DNA from: Roseomonas gilardii subsp. gilardii
GTDB lineage: Bacteria; Pseudomonadota; Alphaproteobacteria; Acetobacterales; Acetobacteraceae
Direction: 5' to 3'
NCBI RefSeq assembly: GCF_023078375.1
Contig: NZ_CP095554.1
Coordinates: forward strand, 868,001 to 932,000
Length of the DNA stretch: 64,000 bases
The notes under the pieces are model-generated. The model made no database searches, was not told where the DNA came from, and saw only the letters and a list, made by a program, of their open reading frames with translations. A program made the position numbers and the translations under genes. Below, in pieces: positions 26,581 through 35,996 of this stretch (position 1 is its first letter; every line of letters starts with the position of its first letter).

Positions 26581-28023
26581 TCACGAAGCCATCCTAATCC
26601 GGCTGGCCGTGAAGGTGAGGGCGGTGGCGAGCATGATCCAGTTCAGGACACCGACCTCGGCGATATGGATAGCGCCGAGCGGAAGCTGGATGAAAGCGAT
26701 GATCACCAGTGCACGATAGAGATAAAGTTTGGAGCCAGGCTGCGGATCGGACTGGAAAGTCGCCAGGATCAGCATGAACAGGCTGATGAAGTAGCAGCTA
26801 CCGCCGAAGATGCCCAGGGCGCGGAAGCTGTCCAGTAGGCCGCTGTCGACCACAGCGCTCCCCGTGCCGCTGATGCTGGCGTAGTAGTTCAGCCCGAAGC
26901 CATCGCCGAGCAGCAGGTTGTCGTTGTCGATGAAGAATCGCGCATATTGCATGAGGCGCTCGGCGCCGCTCGCATCAGAGTTGAGATTGCTGAGTGAATT
27001 CAGCCTTTGCTCGAGAGCGAACTGCATCTCCGGGATCAAGGCCAGGAAGCCTGCGCTGAAGACCAGCACGATGGCACCCAGGGAGATCCGCATCTTCTCC
27101 TGCGGTGTGCCCCAGAGGAGCAGCAGGACCAGGCCGAGCGAGGTCGCGCCCCAGAGCGTGCGGTACTGCGCCAGGGCGAGGCCGAGGGCGCAGGTGATCA
27201 TCACCGGCACCGAGATGCTGAACGGGCGGCTCATCGCGATCAGCAGCGCCACCATCAGATAGGCCGCCATGGAGCCCGGCGAGTTCATGGTGGCGAAGAC
27301 GCGCAGGGAGAAGGCGCCAGGCACGCCGACGGAATCGAAACCCAGCAGCCGGACGTTGTTCACCCATTCCGCATCCCAGGGGGTGGGATAAATGAACTGC
27401 ATCAGCCCGTAGATGCCCATGACGGGTGCCGCCACCAGCAGGGTGGAGGTGATGACCTGCCGCATGGCGGCGCCACGCTGCCACTGCGACAGGATATGGA
27501 GCGCGATCAGCGGCCCGGACGCCCATTTCAGCAGGTCGGTCATGCCGAGCATGAAGCGGTCCTGCAGCACGGCGAGCAGCGCGCCATAGGCGATGCTGCA
27601 CAGGATGGCCACGAAGGGCCCCGTATAAGGGTTGCGCCCCGGCGCCAGATAGCGCAGCGCCGAGAAGGCGCCGAGCATACAGATCAGGTAGGGCGCGGTC
27701 AGGATCAGGCTGGAGACCTGGAAGCCGCCCTGGTAGTCGGCCAGGCGCCGCACCAGTGAGGCGAAGCAGAACAGCAGGATCGTGTAGCCGACATACCAGG
27801 GCGAGCGGTGCAGGTAGAGGAAGCCGCCCAGGAACAGCGCCAGGGCCGGATAAAGGATCCGGGCCAGCGGTGCGGCGCCGCCGAGATAAAGGACGATCGG
27901 GATCAGCAGCGCCGCCGACACCGACAGGAAGGCGCCGAGGCTCAGCAGCCCCGGATCGGCCAGCCGGTCATCCAGCGTCGGGCGGGAATAGCGGCTTCTT
28001 GCGGCAGTGAAGGTGATCGACAC
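26581..28023 (-). CDS. O-antigen ligase/polymerase-like membrane protein (Wzy candidate)
   Basis: 480 residues with roughly a dozen hydrophobic segments and one long periplasmic loop (about 330-390: EMQFALEQRLNSLSNLNSD, then YARFFIDNDNLLLGDGFG). The loop with LLLGDGFGLNYY resembles the GxG-type loop of O-antigen ligase and Wzy polymerases, which join lipid-linked units at the periplasmic face. Neighbours are the flippase upstream and an acyltransferase downstream, the usual company of a polymerase. Sequence conservation in this class is low, so polymerase versus ligase is undecided. Confidence 0.85.
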   Translation of the reverse strand: MSITFTAARSRYSRPTLDDRLADPGLLSLGAFLSVSAALLIPIVLYLGGAAPLARILYPALALFLGGFLYLHRSPWYVGYTILLFCFASLVRRLADYQGGFQVSSLILTAPYLICMLGAFSALRYLAPGRNPYTGPFVAILCSIAYGALLAVLQDRFMLGMTDLLKWASGPLIALHILSQWQRGAAMRQVITSTLLVAAPVMGIYGLMQFIYPTPWDAEWVNNVRLLGFDSVGVPGAFSLRVFATMNSPGSMAAYLMVALLIAMSRPFSISVPVMITCALGLALAQYRTLWGATSLGLVLLLLWGTPQEKMRISLGAIVLVFSAGFLALIPEMQFALEQRLNSLSNLNSDASGAERLMQYARFFIDNDNLLLGDGFGLNYYASISGTGSAVVDSGLLDSFRALGIFGGSCYFISLFMLILATFQSDPQPGSKLYLYRALVIIAFIQLPLGAIHIAEVGVLNWIMLATALTFTASRIRMAS

Positions 28024-28050
28024 GCCAGCGGACCTCGTTTCTGTGCCCGG

Positions 28051-29424
28051 TCAGGACCGGGCGAACTTCCGCGCATAGCCCAGCAGTTCTGCCGGGAGCA
28101 CGGAAAGGCGGGGACGGGGCAGATCAAGGACACGCGGCATGCCGGCCAGCATCATGATCATGCGCACCAGCGAGGACATGGTGGCCGCCACCGCGGCCCC
28201 CATGGCACCCATCACGGGAACCAGCAGGAACAGCCCCAGGCCCAGGGTGACGAAGGCGGCCACCTGGGCGATGGACACATAGCCGGGGCGGCCCATGGCC
28301 AGATAGAGCTGGCTCGTGACCTGCGCGAGAGCGGAGAAGGCTTCCTCCACCACCAGCACCAGGAAGAGGGCATGCGCAGCGCCGAACTCCTTGCCATAGA
28401 GCAGGGAGAGCGCCGGACCGCCCAGCACCCAGACGACGATGCCGGCCAGGATCACCGCCACCAACATCAGGCGGAAGGTCCGGTCATGCAGGGCGCTCGC
28501 CTCCTCGGGCGACTTGCCGGCCATGGCGGGCAGCATCACGGCGCTGGCCGCGGTCTGCAGCACCATCAGCAGGCGCGACAGGCTGAAGGCCACGAGATAG
28601 AGGCCAAACTCCTCCGGCGAGATGACCGCCACGAGGAAGAGCCGGTCCAGGTAGAAGGTCAGGCTGCCCAGCGTGCCGATGCCCACCGCGCGCACGGTGT
28701 AGGACATGAGCCCCGGCAGCCAGCGGCCCGGATGGCTGAAGCGCGGCGGCAGGATGCGCCAGAGCTTGAACGCGATCACGCAGAGGCAGACTGCGGTCGA
28801 GCTCCACATGGCGAAGGCCGATACAGCCGGCGTCAGCCCGATGGCGAGCGCAGCGGCCACCAGGAAGACCAGGTAGAGCGCCGGGTCCAGCCAGCTCATC
28901 GCGTTGAAGGAGCCGAAGCGGTCCAGCGCGGTGAAGGAGTTCTTCAGCAGCACGGCGAAGAGCGACATCACCGTCACCACGGCGGCATAGGGCGCCAGCG
29001 CCACCACTTCCGCCGGGTAATGGCCGGACATGGCCATCGGGATGGCCACCACCGCCGCCACCGCGCCGACGAGGCCCAGCACGAAAGCCAGGAGGATGGA
29101 GGCGCCGAGCACCTCCGCCTGCTCCTCGGGCTTCGCGTTGCGCATGTAGTAGACCTGCGCCAGCGGCAGCCCGCCGATGATCATGGTGGACAGGAAGGTC
29201 GGCCAGAGGGTGATGGCGCCGAAGGCACCCCGCCCTTCCGGCCCGAGGAGACGGGCGGTGATGATGCCCGTCCCCACATTCAGCCCCAGCACCAGGAACT
29301 GCGTGAGCAGCGTCTGGGCGAAGGCGAAGCTGGTGCCCCGCCCGCCCAGCACGCCCCGGACCAGCCGGGTGGAACCCTGGCGAAGGCCCAGCAGGCGCCC
29401 CCCGGTTTCGCTCCGCCCGCTCAT
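28051..29424 (-). CDS. Lipopolysaccharide/exopolysaccharide flippase (MOP superfamily)
   Basis: 457 residues with twelve to fourteen membrane segments. The N-terminal FAFAQTLLTQFLVLGLNVGTG and ITARLLGPEGRGAFGAI block is typical of Wzx-like flippases, which turn undecaprenyl-linked sugar units from the inner to the outer leaflet. The second half repeats the pattern (SLTFYLDRLFLVAVISPEEFGLY). It lies between the Wzc-like kinase and the polymerase in one transcription unit, as in Wzx/Wzy-dependent pathways. Confidence 0.93.
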   Translation of the reverse strand: MSGRSETGGRLLGLRQGSTRLVRGVLGGRGTSFAFAQTLLTQFLVLGLNVGTGIITARLLGPEGRGAFGAITLWPTFLSTMIIGGLPLAQVYYMRNAKPEEQAEVLGASILLAFVLGLVGAVAAVVAIPMAMSGHYPAEVVALAPYAAVVTVMSLFAVLLKNSFTALDRFGSFNAMSWLDPALYLVFLVAAALAIGLTPAVSAFAMWSSTAVCLCVIAFKLWRILPPRFSHPGRWLPGLMSYTVRAVGIGTLGSLTFYLDRLFLVAVISPEEFGLYLVAFSLSRLLMVLQTAASAVMLPAMAGKSPEEASALHDRTFRLMLVAVILAGIVVWVLGGPALSLLYGKEFGAAHALFLVLVVEEAFSALAQVTSQLYLAMGRPGYVSIAQVAAFVTLGLGLFLLVPVMGAMGAAVAATMSSLVRMIMMLAGMPRVLDLPRPRLSVLPAELLGYARKFARS

Positions 29425-29495
29425 GCCGCATCACGCTCCGGGTGTGACGCGAAGACGGAGTTTGGCAGGGACACTGCGGTCATCGGGATTCCGCT

Positions 29496-31715
29496 TCAGC
29501 CGTTCAGGTAGGAAAGCGAGAGCTGGTTGGACGGATAGCCGGTCGGGCCGGTCCGCTTCGGGTCGGTCGCGTTGAGCACGAAGCCCGCGATCGGCAGCCG
29601 CGCCGTGCGGAAGGCCTTCACCGTGGCGGCCACGGCCGCGGAGGGCGTGGAGCCCGCCCGTACCACCAGCAGCGTCTCGTCCACCGAACGGCCGATCAGC
29701 AGCGCGTCGGAGACGGCGGAGACCGGCGGCGTGTCCACGATGACATAGTCGTAGGTGGACCGGGCCGCGACGATCAGCGGGCGCAGTCGCGACGGTTCCA
29801 GCAGGTCCTGCGGCGTGGCGTTGGTGCCCTCCGAGGCCAGCACATGCAGCGGCGAGGACGGGTCCTCCCGCGTCGCCTGCACCAGCGAGACGCGCTGCTC
29901 CAGCACCGCGATGGCACCGACATCGACCGGCTTCTTGAACAGCGTCCGGGCCAGGACGCCGCGGCGGAAATCCGCCTCGATCAGCAGCACCTGGAAGCCG
30001 GAGCTGGCCAGGCTGCGCGCCAGCGACAGGGCGACGCTGGTCTTGCCCTCGCCCGGCAGCGAGGAGGTCACGGCGAGGACCGGCGGGATGCCGCCCTCCC
30101 GCGTGGCCAGCATGCTGCGCAGGGTGCGCACCGCCTCCGCGCCGATGGAGCGCGGGTGGTCGGCCACCTCGTTGGCCAGCGTCATGTTGCGGCGGGCCGG
30201 CTTGGGCAGGGCGGCCAGGACCGGCACGCCGATCTCGGCCTCGGTCTCCTCCACCGTCTCGAAGCCCTTGCGGCGGCGGTCGAGCAGCAGCGCGATCATC
30301 GCACCCGTGGCCACAGCCACCAGGATCGCCACACCCAGGAACATCTTCTTGTTCGGGAAGGCAGGCAGCAGGGCCGGCGTGGCACGCGAGGTGAGGATCG
30401 CATCGGCCTGCTGGATGCCGACCTGCGTCGCCACCTGCTTCTGGCGGCTCAGCAGGCTCTCATACAGGGCGCGGGTGGCCGATGCCTCACGCTCCAGCCC
30501 CATCAGCTCGGCGCTGCTGCGCTCGCTGGTGGCGAGCTGCGACTGCAGGTTCTGCACGGTCTGCGTCAGCTCGGCCACGCGGGTGCGGGCGATGGTCGCC
30601 TCGTTGGCCAGGCTGCGCTGGATGCGTGCCGTCTCGGCACCGATCATGCGCTGGATCTCGGCGATCTGCGCGCGCAGCGGCTGGGCGGTCGGGTGGTTCG
30701 GTCCGGCCTGGCCAGCCACCTCGGCCAGCCTGGCGCGGGCCTGCACCTCGGCATCGCGCAGGCGGCTCAGGGCGTCGGAATTGACCACCTCGGTCGTGCT
30801 GCCGGCCGTGCTCGGGTCACGGGACTGGCGCAGCCGTGCCTCCCGCGAGGCGAGGTCGGCGCGGGCCTGGGCCAGCTGCGCGGCCACGTCGGCGAGCTGC
30901 TGCTGCGCCAGGGTGGAGCCGGCGCGGGTGCCGGCTCCGGCGCCGCCACCCAGGCTGAGCAGGCCGTTGCGCTCGCGATAGGCCTGGATCGCCCGCTCGG
31001 ACTGGCTCAGGCGGTCGGACAGGGTGGCGACCTCACGGTCCAGCCAGCTCGTGGCGCTGGCCAGGGCCTGGTCCTTCACCGCCCGCTGGCGGGCGATATA
31101 GATCTCCGCGTGGCGGTTCGCGATGCGGGCGGCCTCGGCCGGGGAGGATGCCTCGAAGGAGACGGAGATCACGTAGGAACGGCCGTCATTGAAGATGGTG
31201 AGGCGGTTCCGGTAGGCGTTCACCACCTGCGCCAGGCGCGTGTCCGCATCCACCGGCTTCTCCTCCTCGGCCGCCGGCAGGACCTTCGCCAGGAAGGGGA
31301 TGCGGCCGGCGATCCGCGTCAGCAGGGAGGGCTGCGGCAGGAATTCCGGATCATTGACGAGATCCAGGTCCTTCACGACCTCCCGCGCCACGGCATCGCT
31401 GTTCAGGATCTCCACCTCGGTGCGCACGACGTTGGAATCCATCGGCGCCGAGGGGTTGGCGAGCGTGGCGCTCACCTCGGTGAAGCGGATCTGGCGTGTG
31501 TCCAGCGCCACCAGGGCGGTGGAGCGGTAGCTGGCCTGCAGGTTGAAGATGACCAGCGAGGACAGGCCGACCACCAGCACCAGCCAGACCAGCATGAAGA
31601 AGCGGTGGCGCCAGACGGACTGCATGACCATGCCGATCGACATCTCGCGCGGTGCGTTCTGCACGATCTCCGCACGGACATTCTGCGGCTGGCTGGAACT
31701 CGGCAGCATGTTCAT
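29496..31715 (-). CDS. Wzc-like polysaccharide copolymerase with BY-kinase domain
   Basis: 739 residues from ATG 31715, which has GGAG 8 nt upstream. Order: Wzz domain with TM1 at about 40-58, a periplasmic coiled-coil region (about 205-440), TM2 at about 458-478, and a cytoplasmic tyrosine kinase with Walker A LPGEGKTS (553-560), Walker A' LLIEADF (578-584) and Walker B VIVDTPP (658-664). The C-terminus has only two tyrosines (727, 736) rather than a long cluster. Such proteins control chain length and export of exopolysaccharide by cycling phosphorylation. First gene of the minus-strand exopolysaccharide unit, downstream of the AT-rich leader. No outer-membrane Wza gene or phosphatase lies nearby. 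Confidence 0.94.
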   Translation of the reverse strand: MNMLPSSSQPQNVRAEIVQNAPREMSIGMVMQSVWRHRFFMLVWLVLVVGLSSLVIFNLQASYRSTALVALDTRQIRFTEVSATLANPSAPMDSNVVRTEVEILNSDAVAREVVKDLDLVNDPEFLPQPSLLTRIAGRIPFLAKVLPAAEEEKPVDADTRLAQVVNAYRNRLTIFNDGRSYVISVSFEASSPAEAARIANRHAEIYIARQRAVKDQALASATSWLDREVATLSDRLSQSERAIQAYRERNGLLSLGGGAGAGTRAGSTLAQQQLADVAAQLAQARADLASREARLRQSRDPSTAGSTTEVVNSDALSRLRDAEVQARARLAEVAGQAGPNHPTAQPLRAQIAEIQRMIGAETARIQRSLANEATIARTRVAELTQTVQNLQSQLATSERSSAELMGLEREASATRALYESLLSRQKQVATQVGIQQADAILTSRATPALLPAFPNKKMFLGVAILVAVATGAMIALLLDRRRKGFETVEETEAEIGVPVLAALPKPARRNMTLANEVADHPRSIGAEAVRTLRSMLATREGGIPPVLAVTSSLPGEGKTSVALSLARSLASSGFQVLLIEADFRRGVLARTLFKKPVDVGAIAVLEQRVSLVQATREDPSSPLHVLASEGTNATPQDLLEPSRLRPLIVAARSTYDYVIVDTPPVSAVSDALLIGRSVDETLLVVRAGSTPSAAVAATVKAFRTARLPIAGFVLNATDPKRTGPTGYPSNQLSLSYLNG

Positions 31716-32156
31716 GCGGCGATCTCCGGGCAAATGGCCACTGGACGGGCCGATTCCAACAAATGAGCGACCCGCTCGGGGGTGCGCGGGGTGGCGAGGA
31801 CGGGGCGCATGACGTTCTTCCACTCGGGCCGGTTGGCGGCGGACCTGGAATCATGACCTCGGCCGAAGGCCGGAACGGTAAGTCGATCGGTCACGGTGCC
31901 GCACGGGCCGGCGACCGGATTCTTTGTGTTCCGAGCCGAATTCAACCAGAGACTGGACATGCCAGCCTCATTCTCGCCGCATCTCTTTGGTGGAGAGCAA
32001 AGAGGCACGCCGAAGCGCGAGGTCATGACTTTGTGGCCTCCAGGTTGTTCCTAGGGTGGTCTCGGCTCCGGTGGCGGTTGTGCCGGGCCAGGGCGGGTTT
32101 CGAAAAAGGGTGTGCATGGTTAAGAGACAAAAATCAACATCAAAAATCGTAACGTC

Positions 32157-32172
32157 GTATCATTAATGATAC
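32157..32172. promoter_or_regulatory. 16-bp perfect palindrome, operator candidate
   Basis: GTATCATT followed by its exact reverse complement AATGATAC. It lies at the gene-proximal edge of the AT-rich region, about 440 bases upstream of the Wzc-like start and about 195 bases downstream of the promoter candidate. A repressor site or cruciform is possible; no known consensus is claimed. Confidence 0.35.
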
Positions 32173-32364
32173 CAACTTCGTGAGTTTGAGCCGTGCTGCC
32201 CGGTGTTGTTCGGTGCCGATCCTGACATTGTGTATTAGGATCGCCGGTGTGGTGTTTGGTCGCTATGCCGAAAATCAAAATAAGATAAAAACAAAATCAA
32301 GAAAAATAAGAAATATCTTATGCCAATCGTGAAAATTTTCTAAAAATGATTTATTTTTTACATT

Positions 32365-32393
32365 ATTTTATTTGATAATGATTGGAACAGCAA
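32365..32393 (-). promoter_or_regulatory. Possible minus-strand promoter for the exopolysaccharide operon
   Basis: On the minus strand TTGCTG (32388-32393) and TAAAAT (32365-32370) are 17 bases apart, a plausible primary-sigma pair (weak -35, good -10). AT-rich DNA makes chance matches common. GATAATGATT next to it looks like half a Fur-type box, but the other half is missing. Confidence 0.28.
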
Positions 32394-32800
32394 AAATATA
32401 TAGCAAAATTAAAGTTAATTCATAAGTGTTTTTCTTGAGAATATCAGATTTGTTTTTTGTTTACCACATATGCTGCAAAGCAGCAAAGAAAAAATTCATC
32501 GCTCCAGCAAGAATTTCATAAATATCTTACGGAGATATAGAGGTGGAGTTTCGTGATGTGGAATACTACTTCCGGTATTCATGACTGCGCCTATGTGCCC
32601 ATGTATTCATCACTGCAACCATGACGTGCATTGCCCGAAACTCTTCCGGGGGAAGGAGCCGTGCCGCCGGTGAATTCGCTGAAATCTTGCCGGGAAGGCC
32701 GCCGTTCCAGGCTGGTGCATCCGATGATCCCGGCAGGGAGCGGATGTCAACCCGCCCCCCGGCGAGCAACAGGATGGAGGGGCTGGGCCAGGAGCGGTTC

Positions 32801-33940
32801 CTACCGCCCGGCGTTCTCCATCTCGGCCGAGCCGAGATAGCGGAACAGTGTCTGCTGCCACCATTCGCCCCGCAGCGAGTCGAGCAACGCCACGTCCAGG
32901 GAGCGGCGCAGCGCATTATCCTCCGGTAGGGCCACGGCGTAGTTCTGCACGTCGAGATTGATGCCGAGAAGCTGGAGGCTGGAGAAATCCTGCCGGATCA
33001 TCCAGCTGAGCAGGGGGCGGTCATAGACGAAGGCGTCGATCTGGTGCCGCTGCACCGCCTCCAGCCCATCCCGGGGCTTGGCGAAACCGCGCCAGCTCAC
33101 CCGCTGCCCCGACAGGAACTCCGCGGCGGAGGAGCCCTCCACCACGCCGACCCGCACGCTCCGCAGGTCGTTCACGTTGCGGACCAGCCCCTGCAGGCGC
33201 TGGGTCGTCAGGGCGGAACTGACGCCGGCGATGAAAACCGCGATGGTCACCACCGAGGCGATCATCCAGACCGTGGCGAGGATGCGGCCCGGTGTGGTCA
33301 CCGGTCCGTCCTGTGCCGCGCCCGCCTGCGTCATGGCGACGGCGGACCACCAGACCCCCGCCGTCAGCCCCCGCATCGCGCCGCCGCCATAAGGCTTGTT
33401 GTGCCGCCGCTCGAAAAGCCAGATCAGGAAGCCCACCGCCAGCGCGATGCCGAGCAGCGCCAGCACGGTCTGGAGGAAGCTGAAGGACAGGAAGGTCCGC
33501 AGCACCGGAAGCCAGGCCGTCACGCCCTCGGAGGGGACGGCCACCCCGAGGCCGGTGGCATAGAAAGGCTGCGTGAAGTCGATGACGCGCTTGCGGGCGG
33601 CGGTGACGGTGATCGCCGCCACCCCGGCATCGACCCGCCCGGCCGCCACGGCATCGACCAGGTCCTGTACCGTGGCCAGTTCCACGAAGCGGTAGCGCAG
33701 GCCCATCCCCTCGGCGACATGGCGCCAGAGATCGATGCTGATGCCCTGCCATTGCCCCTCCGCGCTTTTCATCGCGAAGGGGGGCGCCTCCTTGGTGCCG
33801 ATCACCAGCTCCCGCCCGGCAAGGGCTGGCGGCGGAGACGCCGCCGGTGCCCCGGCCGGCTGCGCCAGGGCGGCGCCCGGCGGCAGCCAGGCCAGAGCCA
33901 GGGCCAGCAGCAGGAAAGCCAATGGCCTGGAAGGCCGCAT
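32801..33940 (-). CDS. Prokaryotic glutamate-receptor-like ligand-gated channel (SBP_bac_3 plus pore)
   Basis: 379 residues. Signal peptide (about 1-26), then a ligand-binding lobe with the SBP3 pattern (ELVIGTKEAPPFAMK; GISIDLWRHVAEGMGL; VIDFTQPFYATGLGVAVP) interrupted by a pore unit: TM about 155-176, re-entrant loop about 190-215, TM about 219-245, and the second ligand lobe (VRVGVVEGSSAAEFL; DAFVYDRPLLSWMI). This is the architecture of GluR0-type channels. The pore loop reads AMTQAGAAQDG where K+-selective members have TVGYGD, so ion selectivity probably differs. FIAGVSSALTTQRL matches the place of the receptor gating motif. It has no third membrane helix. Its ATG overlaps the mscL stop codon (ATGA). 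Confidence 0.88.
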   Translation of the reverse strand: MRPSRPLAFLLLALALAWLPPGAALAQPAGAPAASPPPALAGRELVIGTKEAPPFAMKSAEGQWQGISIDLWRHVAEGMGLRYRFVELATVQDLVDAVAAGRVDAGVAAITVTAARKRVIDFTQPFYATGLGVAVPSEGVTAWLPVLRTFLSFSFLQTVLALLGIALAVGFLIWLFERRHNKPYGGGAMRGLTAGVWWSAVAMTQAGAAQDGPVTTPGRILATVWMIASVVTIAVFIAGVSSALTTQRLQGLVRNVNDLRSVRVGVVEGSSAAEFLSGQRVSWRGFAKPRDGLEAVQRHQIDAFVYDRPLLSWMIRQDFSSLQLLGINLDVQNYAVALPEDNALRRSLDVALLDSLRGEWWQQTLFRYLGSAEMENAGR

Positions 33941-34434
33941 CAGAAGTTGCTGGGCGAGGCCGGTGGCACCGGCGGCGGCACCGGCAAAGGGGAATCCCTG
34001 CGCAGCTCGTCGCGGATCTCCGTCAGCAGCTTCTCGGTCGGCGTCGGCCCGGCCGGCGCCTTTTCCTCCAGCGCAGTGGTGAAGTGGAAGCGGGCCAGCA
34101 TCTTCAGCAGGAAGAAGATGGCCAGGGCCACGATGCCGAACTTGATGATGGCGTTGATGAACCGGCCGATGGCGAGCACCGCGGCCCCGCCGTTGCGCGT
34201 GGCGTCGAGCGAGGGCTGCCTTTCGCCGGACAGCACGACGAAGACATTGGAGAAGTCGATCCCGCCCACCAGAAGGCCGATGATCGGGTTGATGATGTCC
34301 TCGACGAGGCTACCGACGATGGTCGTGAAGGCGGCGCCGATGACCACGCCGACCGCCAGGTCGATCACGTTGCCGCGCTGGATGAAGGTCTTGAACTCGC
34401 GCACCCAGGCTGGTTCGCTGACTTTGATCGCCAT
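33940..34434 (-). CDS. mscL: Large-conductance mechanosensitive channel
   Basis: 164 residues. The N-terminal amphipathic helix and first pore helix (VREFKTFIQRGNVIDLAVG and VVIGAAFTTIVGSL) are highly typical, with the hydrophobic gate region GAAFTTIV. A periplasmic loop, the second helix AIIKFGIVALAIFFLLKML and a proline-rich cytoplasmic tail (EIRDELRRDS, then PPPVPP) follow. The tail is longer than in E. coli MscL. It opens under high membrane tension to release solutes on osmotic down-shock. It is translationally coupled to the downstream ligand-gated channel. Confidence 0.97.
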   Translation of the reverse strand: MAIKVSEPAWVREFKTFIQRGNVIDLAVGVVIGAAFTTIVGSLVEDIINPIIGLLVGGIDFSNVFVVLSGERQPSLDATRNGGAAVLAIGRFINAIIKFGIVALAIFFLLKMLARFHFTTALEEKAPAGPTPTEKLLTEIRDELRRDSPLPVPPPVPPASPSNF

Positions 34435-34523
34435 GGAATCTCGCTTCCTGGAATTGTTGCGGCCGGGAGCCTAGCCATCTTCCCGGAGGAAGAGAAACCC
34501 CACGTTGCCGTGCGTGCCGCCCC

Positions 34524-35960
34524 TCAGCACTCGATGACATTCACCGCGAGGCCGCCGAGCGAGGTCTCCTTGTACTTGTGCGACATGTCGAGCCCGGTCT
34601 GCCGCATGGTCCGCACCACCTGGTCCAGGCTCACCAGATGGGAGCCATCCCCATGCAGGGCGAGGCGCGCGGCGTTGATCGCCTTCACCGCCGCCAGGGC
34701 GTTCCGCTCGATGCAGGGCACCTGCACCAGCCCGGCGATCGGGTCGCAGGTCAGGCCCAGATTGTGCTCCAGACCGATCTCCGCGGCATTCTCCACCTGG
34801 GCGTTGCTGCCGCCCATGGCGGCCGCCAGCCCGGCCGCCGCCATGGCGCAGGCGGAGCCGACCTCCCCCTGGCAGCCCACCTCGGCGCCGGAGATGGAGG
34901 CGTTGCGCTTGATGATGGCGCCGATGGCCGCCGCCGCCAGGAAGAAGGCCTCGATCCCCACCGCATCCGCGCCGGGCACGAAGCGGTCATAATAATGCAG
35001 CACCGCCGGCACGATCCCGGCCGCGCCGTTGGTGGGCGCCGTCACCACCCGGCCGCCGGCGGCATTCTCCTCGTTCACCGCCAGGGCATAGAGGTTCACC
35101 CAGTCCATGCCGATCAGCGGGTCGGCCTCGTTGCGTCCCTCCCGCCCCTGCAGGGCGCGCCGCAGGGCCGGGGCGCGGCGGCGCACCCGCAGACCACCTG
35201 GCAACTCGCCTTCCTCGCGCAGCCCGCGCTCGACACAGGCCCGCATCGCTTCCCACAGCCGCGCGATCCCGGCCGAGACCTCGGCGGCCGGGCGCAGGCT
35301 TTCCTCGTTGGCCCGCATCAGCGCGGCGATGGACAGGCGCGCCCCCGCCGCCCGGGTCAGCAGCTCCGCCGTATCGGCGAAGGGATAGGGAATCCCGGGG
35401 CCCGCATCGGGGAAATCCGCGGGCGTCTCCTCCTCCGCACCGACGACGAAGCCGCCGCCGACCGAGAAGTATTCCCGCGCGAAACCCTCCGAGGCCCCTT
35501 CCGCCCAGGCGGTGAAGCGCAGTCCGTTGGGGTGGCGTGGCAGGTTCTCGCGCATGTGGAAGACGAGGTCCTGCGCCGGGTCGAAGGGGATCGCCCGCCC
35601 GTCCGGCAGGGGCAGACGATGCGTGGCACGGACCCGCCGGGCCCGTTCCGCTGCCTGGTCCGGGTCGATCGCCTCCGGCCGGGCGCCGGTCAGGCCGATC
35701 AGCACCGCCGTATCCGTGGCATGGCCGCGGCCGGTCAGGGCCAGGGAGCCGAACAGCTCGGCCCGCAGCCGGGCGATCCGCAACCCGGCGGCGGCGGCCT
35801 CCTCCAGGAAGCGCCGCGCCGCTACCATCGGCCCCACCGTGTGGGAGCTGGACGGGCCGATGCCGATCCGGAACAGGTCGAAGAGACCGATGAAATTCTG
35901 CCGCGAAGGGGTCACGCCGGCCGTTGCTCCCTGACAGGGCTGATCACTGACAACATCCAT
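34524..35960 (-). CDS. sdaA: L-serine ammonia-lyase (iron-sulfur, single chain)
   Basis: 478 residues, the size of single-chain L-serine dehydratase, which turns L-serine into pyruvate and ammonia. N-terminal beta domain: [19 protein letters not shown]. Catalytic alpha domain: [33 protein letters not shown] and [18 protein letters not shown], which supply the cysteine ligands of the [4Fe-4S] cluster. The tail [20 protein letters not shown] ends with the conserved cysteine that inserts into the active site. Upstream of mscL on the same strand with an 89-base gap, so cotranscription is possible but no functional tie is evident. Confidence 0.96.
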   Translation of the reverse strand: MDVVSDQPCQGATAGVTPSRQNFIGLFDLFRIGIGPSSSHTVGPMVAARRFLEEAAAAGLRIARLRAELFGSLALTGRGHATDTAVLIGLTGARPEAIDPDQAAERARRVRATHRLPLPDGRAIPFDPAQDLVFHMRENLPRHPNGLRFTAWAEGASEGFAREYFSVGGGFVVGAEEETPADFPDAGPGIPYPFADTAELLTRAAGARLSIAALMRANEESLRPAAEVSAGIARLWEAMRACVERGLREEGELPGGLRVRRRAPALRRALQGREGRNEADPLIGMDWVNLYALAVNEENAAGGRVVTAPTNGAAGIVPAVLHYYDRFVPGADAVGIEAFFLAAAAIGAIIKRNASISGAEVGCQGEVGSACAMAAAGLAAAMGGSNAQVENAAEIGLEHNLGLTCDPIAGLVQVPCIERNALAAVKAINAARLALHGDGSHLVSLDQVVRTMRQTGLDMSHKYKETSLGGLAVNVIEC

Positions 35961-35996
35961 TCGCCTGACAGCCTACATCGCCGGGCCGCCATGTCC

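Larger units (their letters stand above)
31716..32800. other. Long AT-rich leader region of the exopolysaccharide operon
   Basis: Over 1 kb without a credible gene. 31716-32100 is ordinary GC-rich sequence. From about 32105 to 32560 the base composition switches to strongly A+T-rich with runs such as ATTTATTTTTTACATT, the most extreme change in the window. It holds a 16-bp palindrome (32157-32172), a possible minus-strand promoter (32365-32393) and many A/T tracts of the kind bound by nucleoid proteins. 32600-32800 returns to normal composition. It lies upstream of the Wzc-like gene and 3' to the convergent-side channel gene, so it most likely belongs to exopolysaccharide control. Confidence 0.7.

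Noticed and set aside
32374-32386. Fur box in the AT-rich region
   Set aside because: Only GATAATGATT is present; the second half-site of the Fur consensus is missing.
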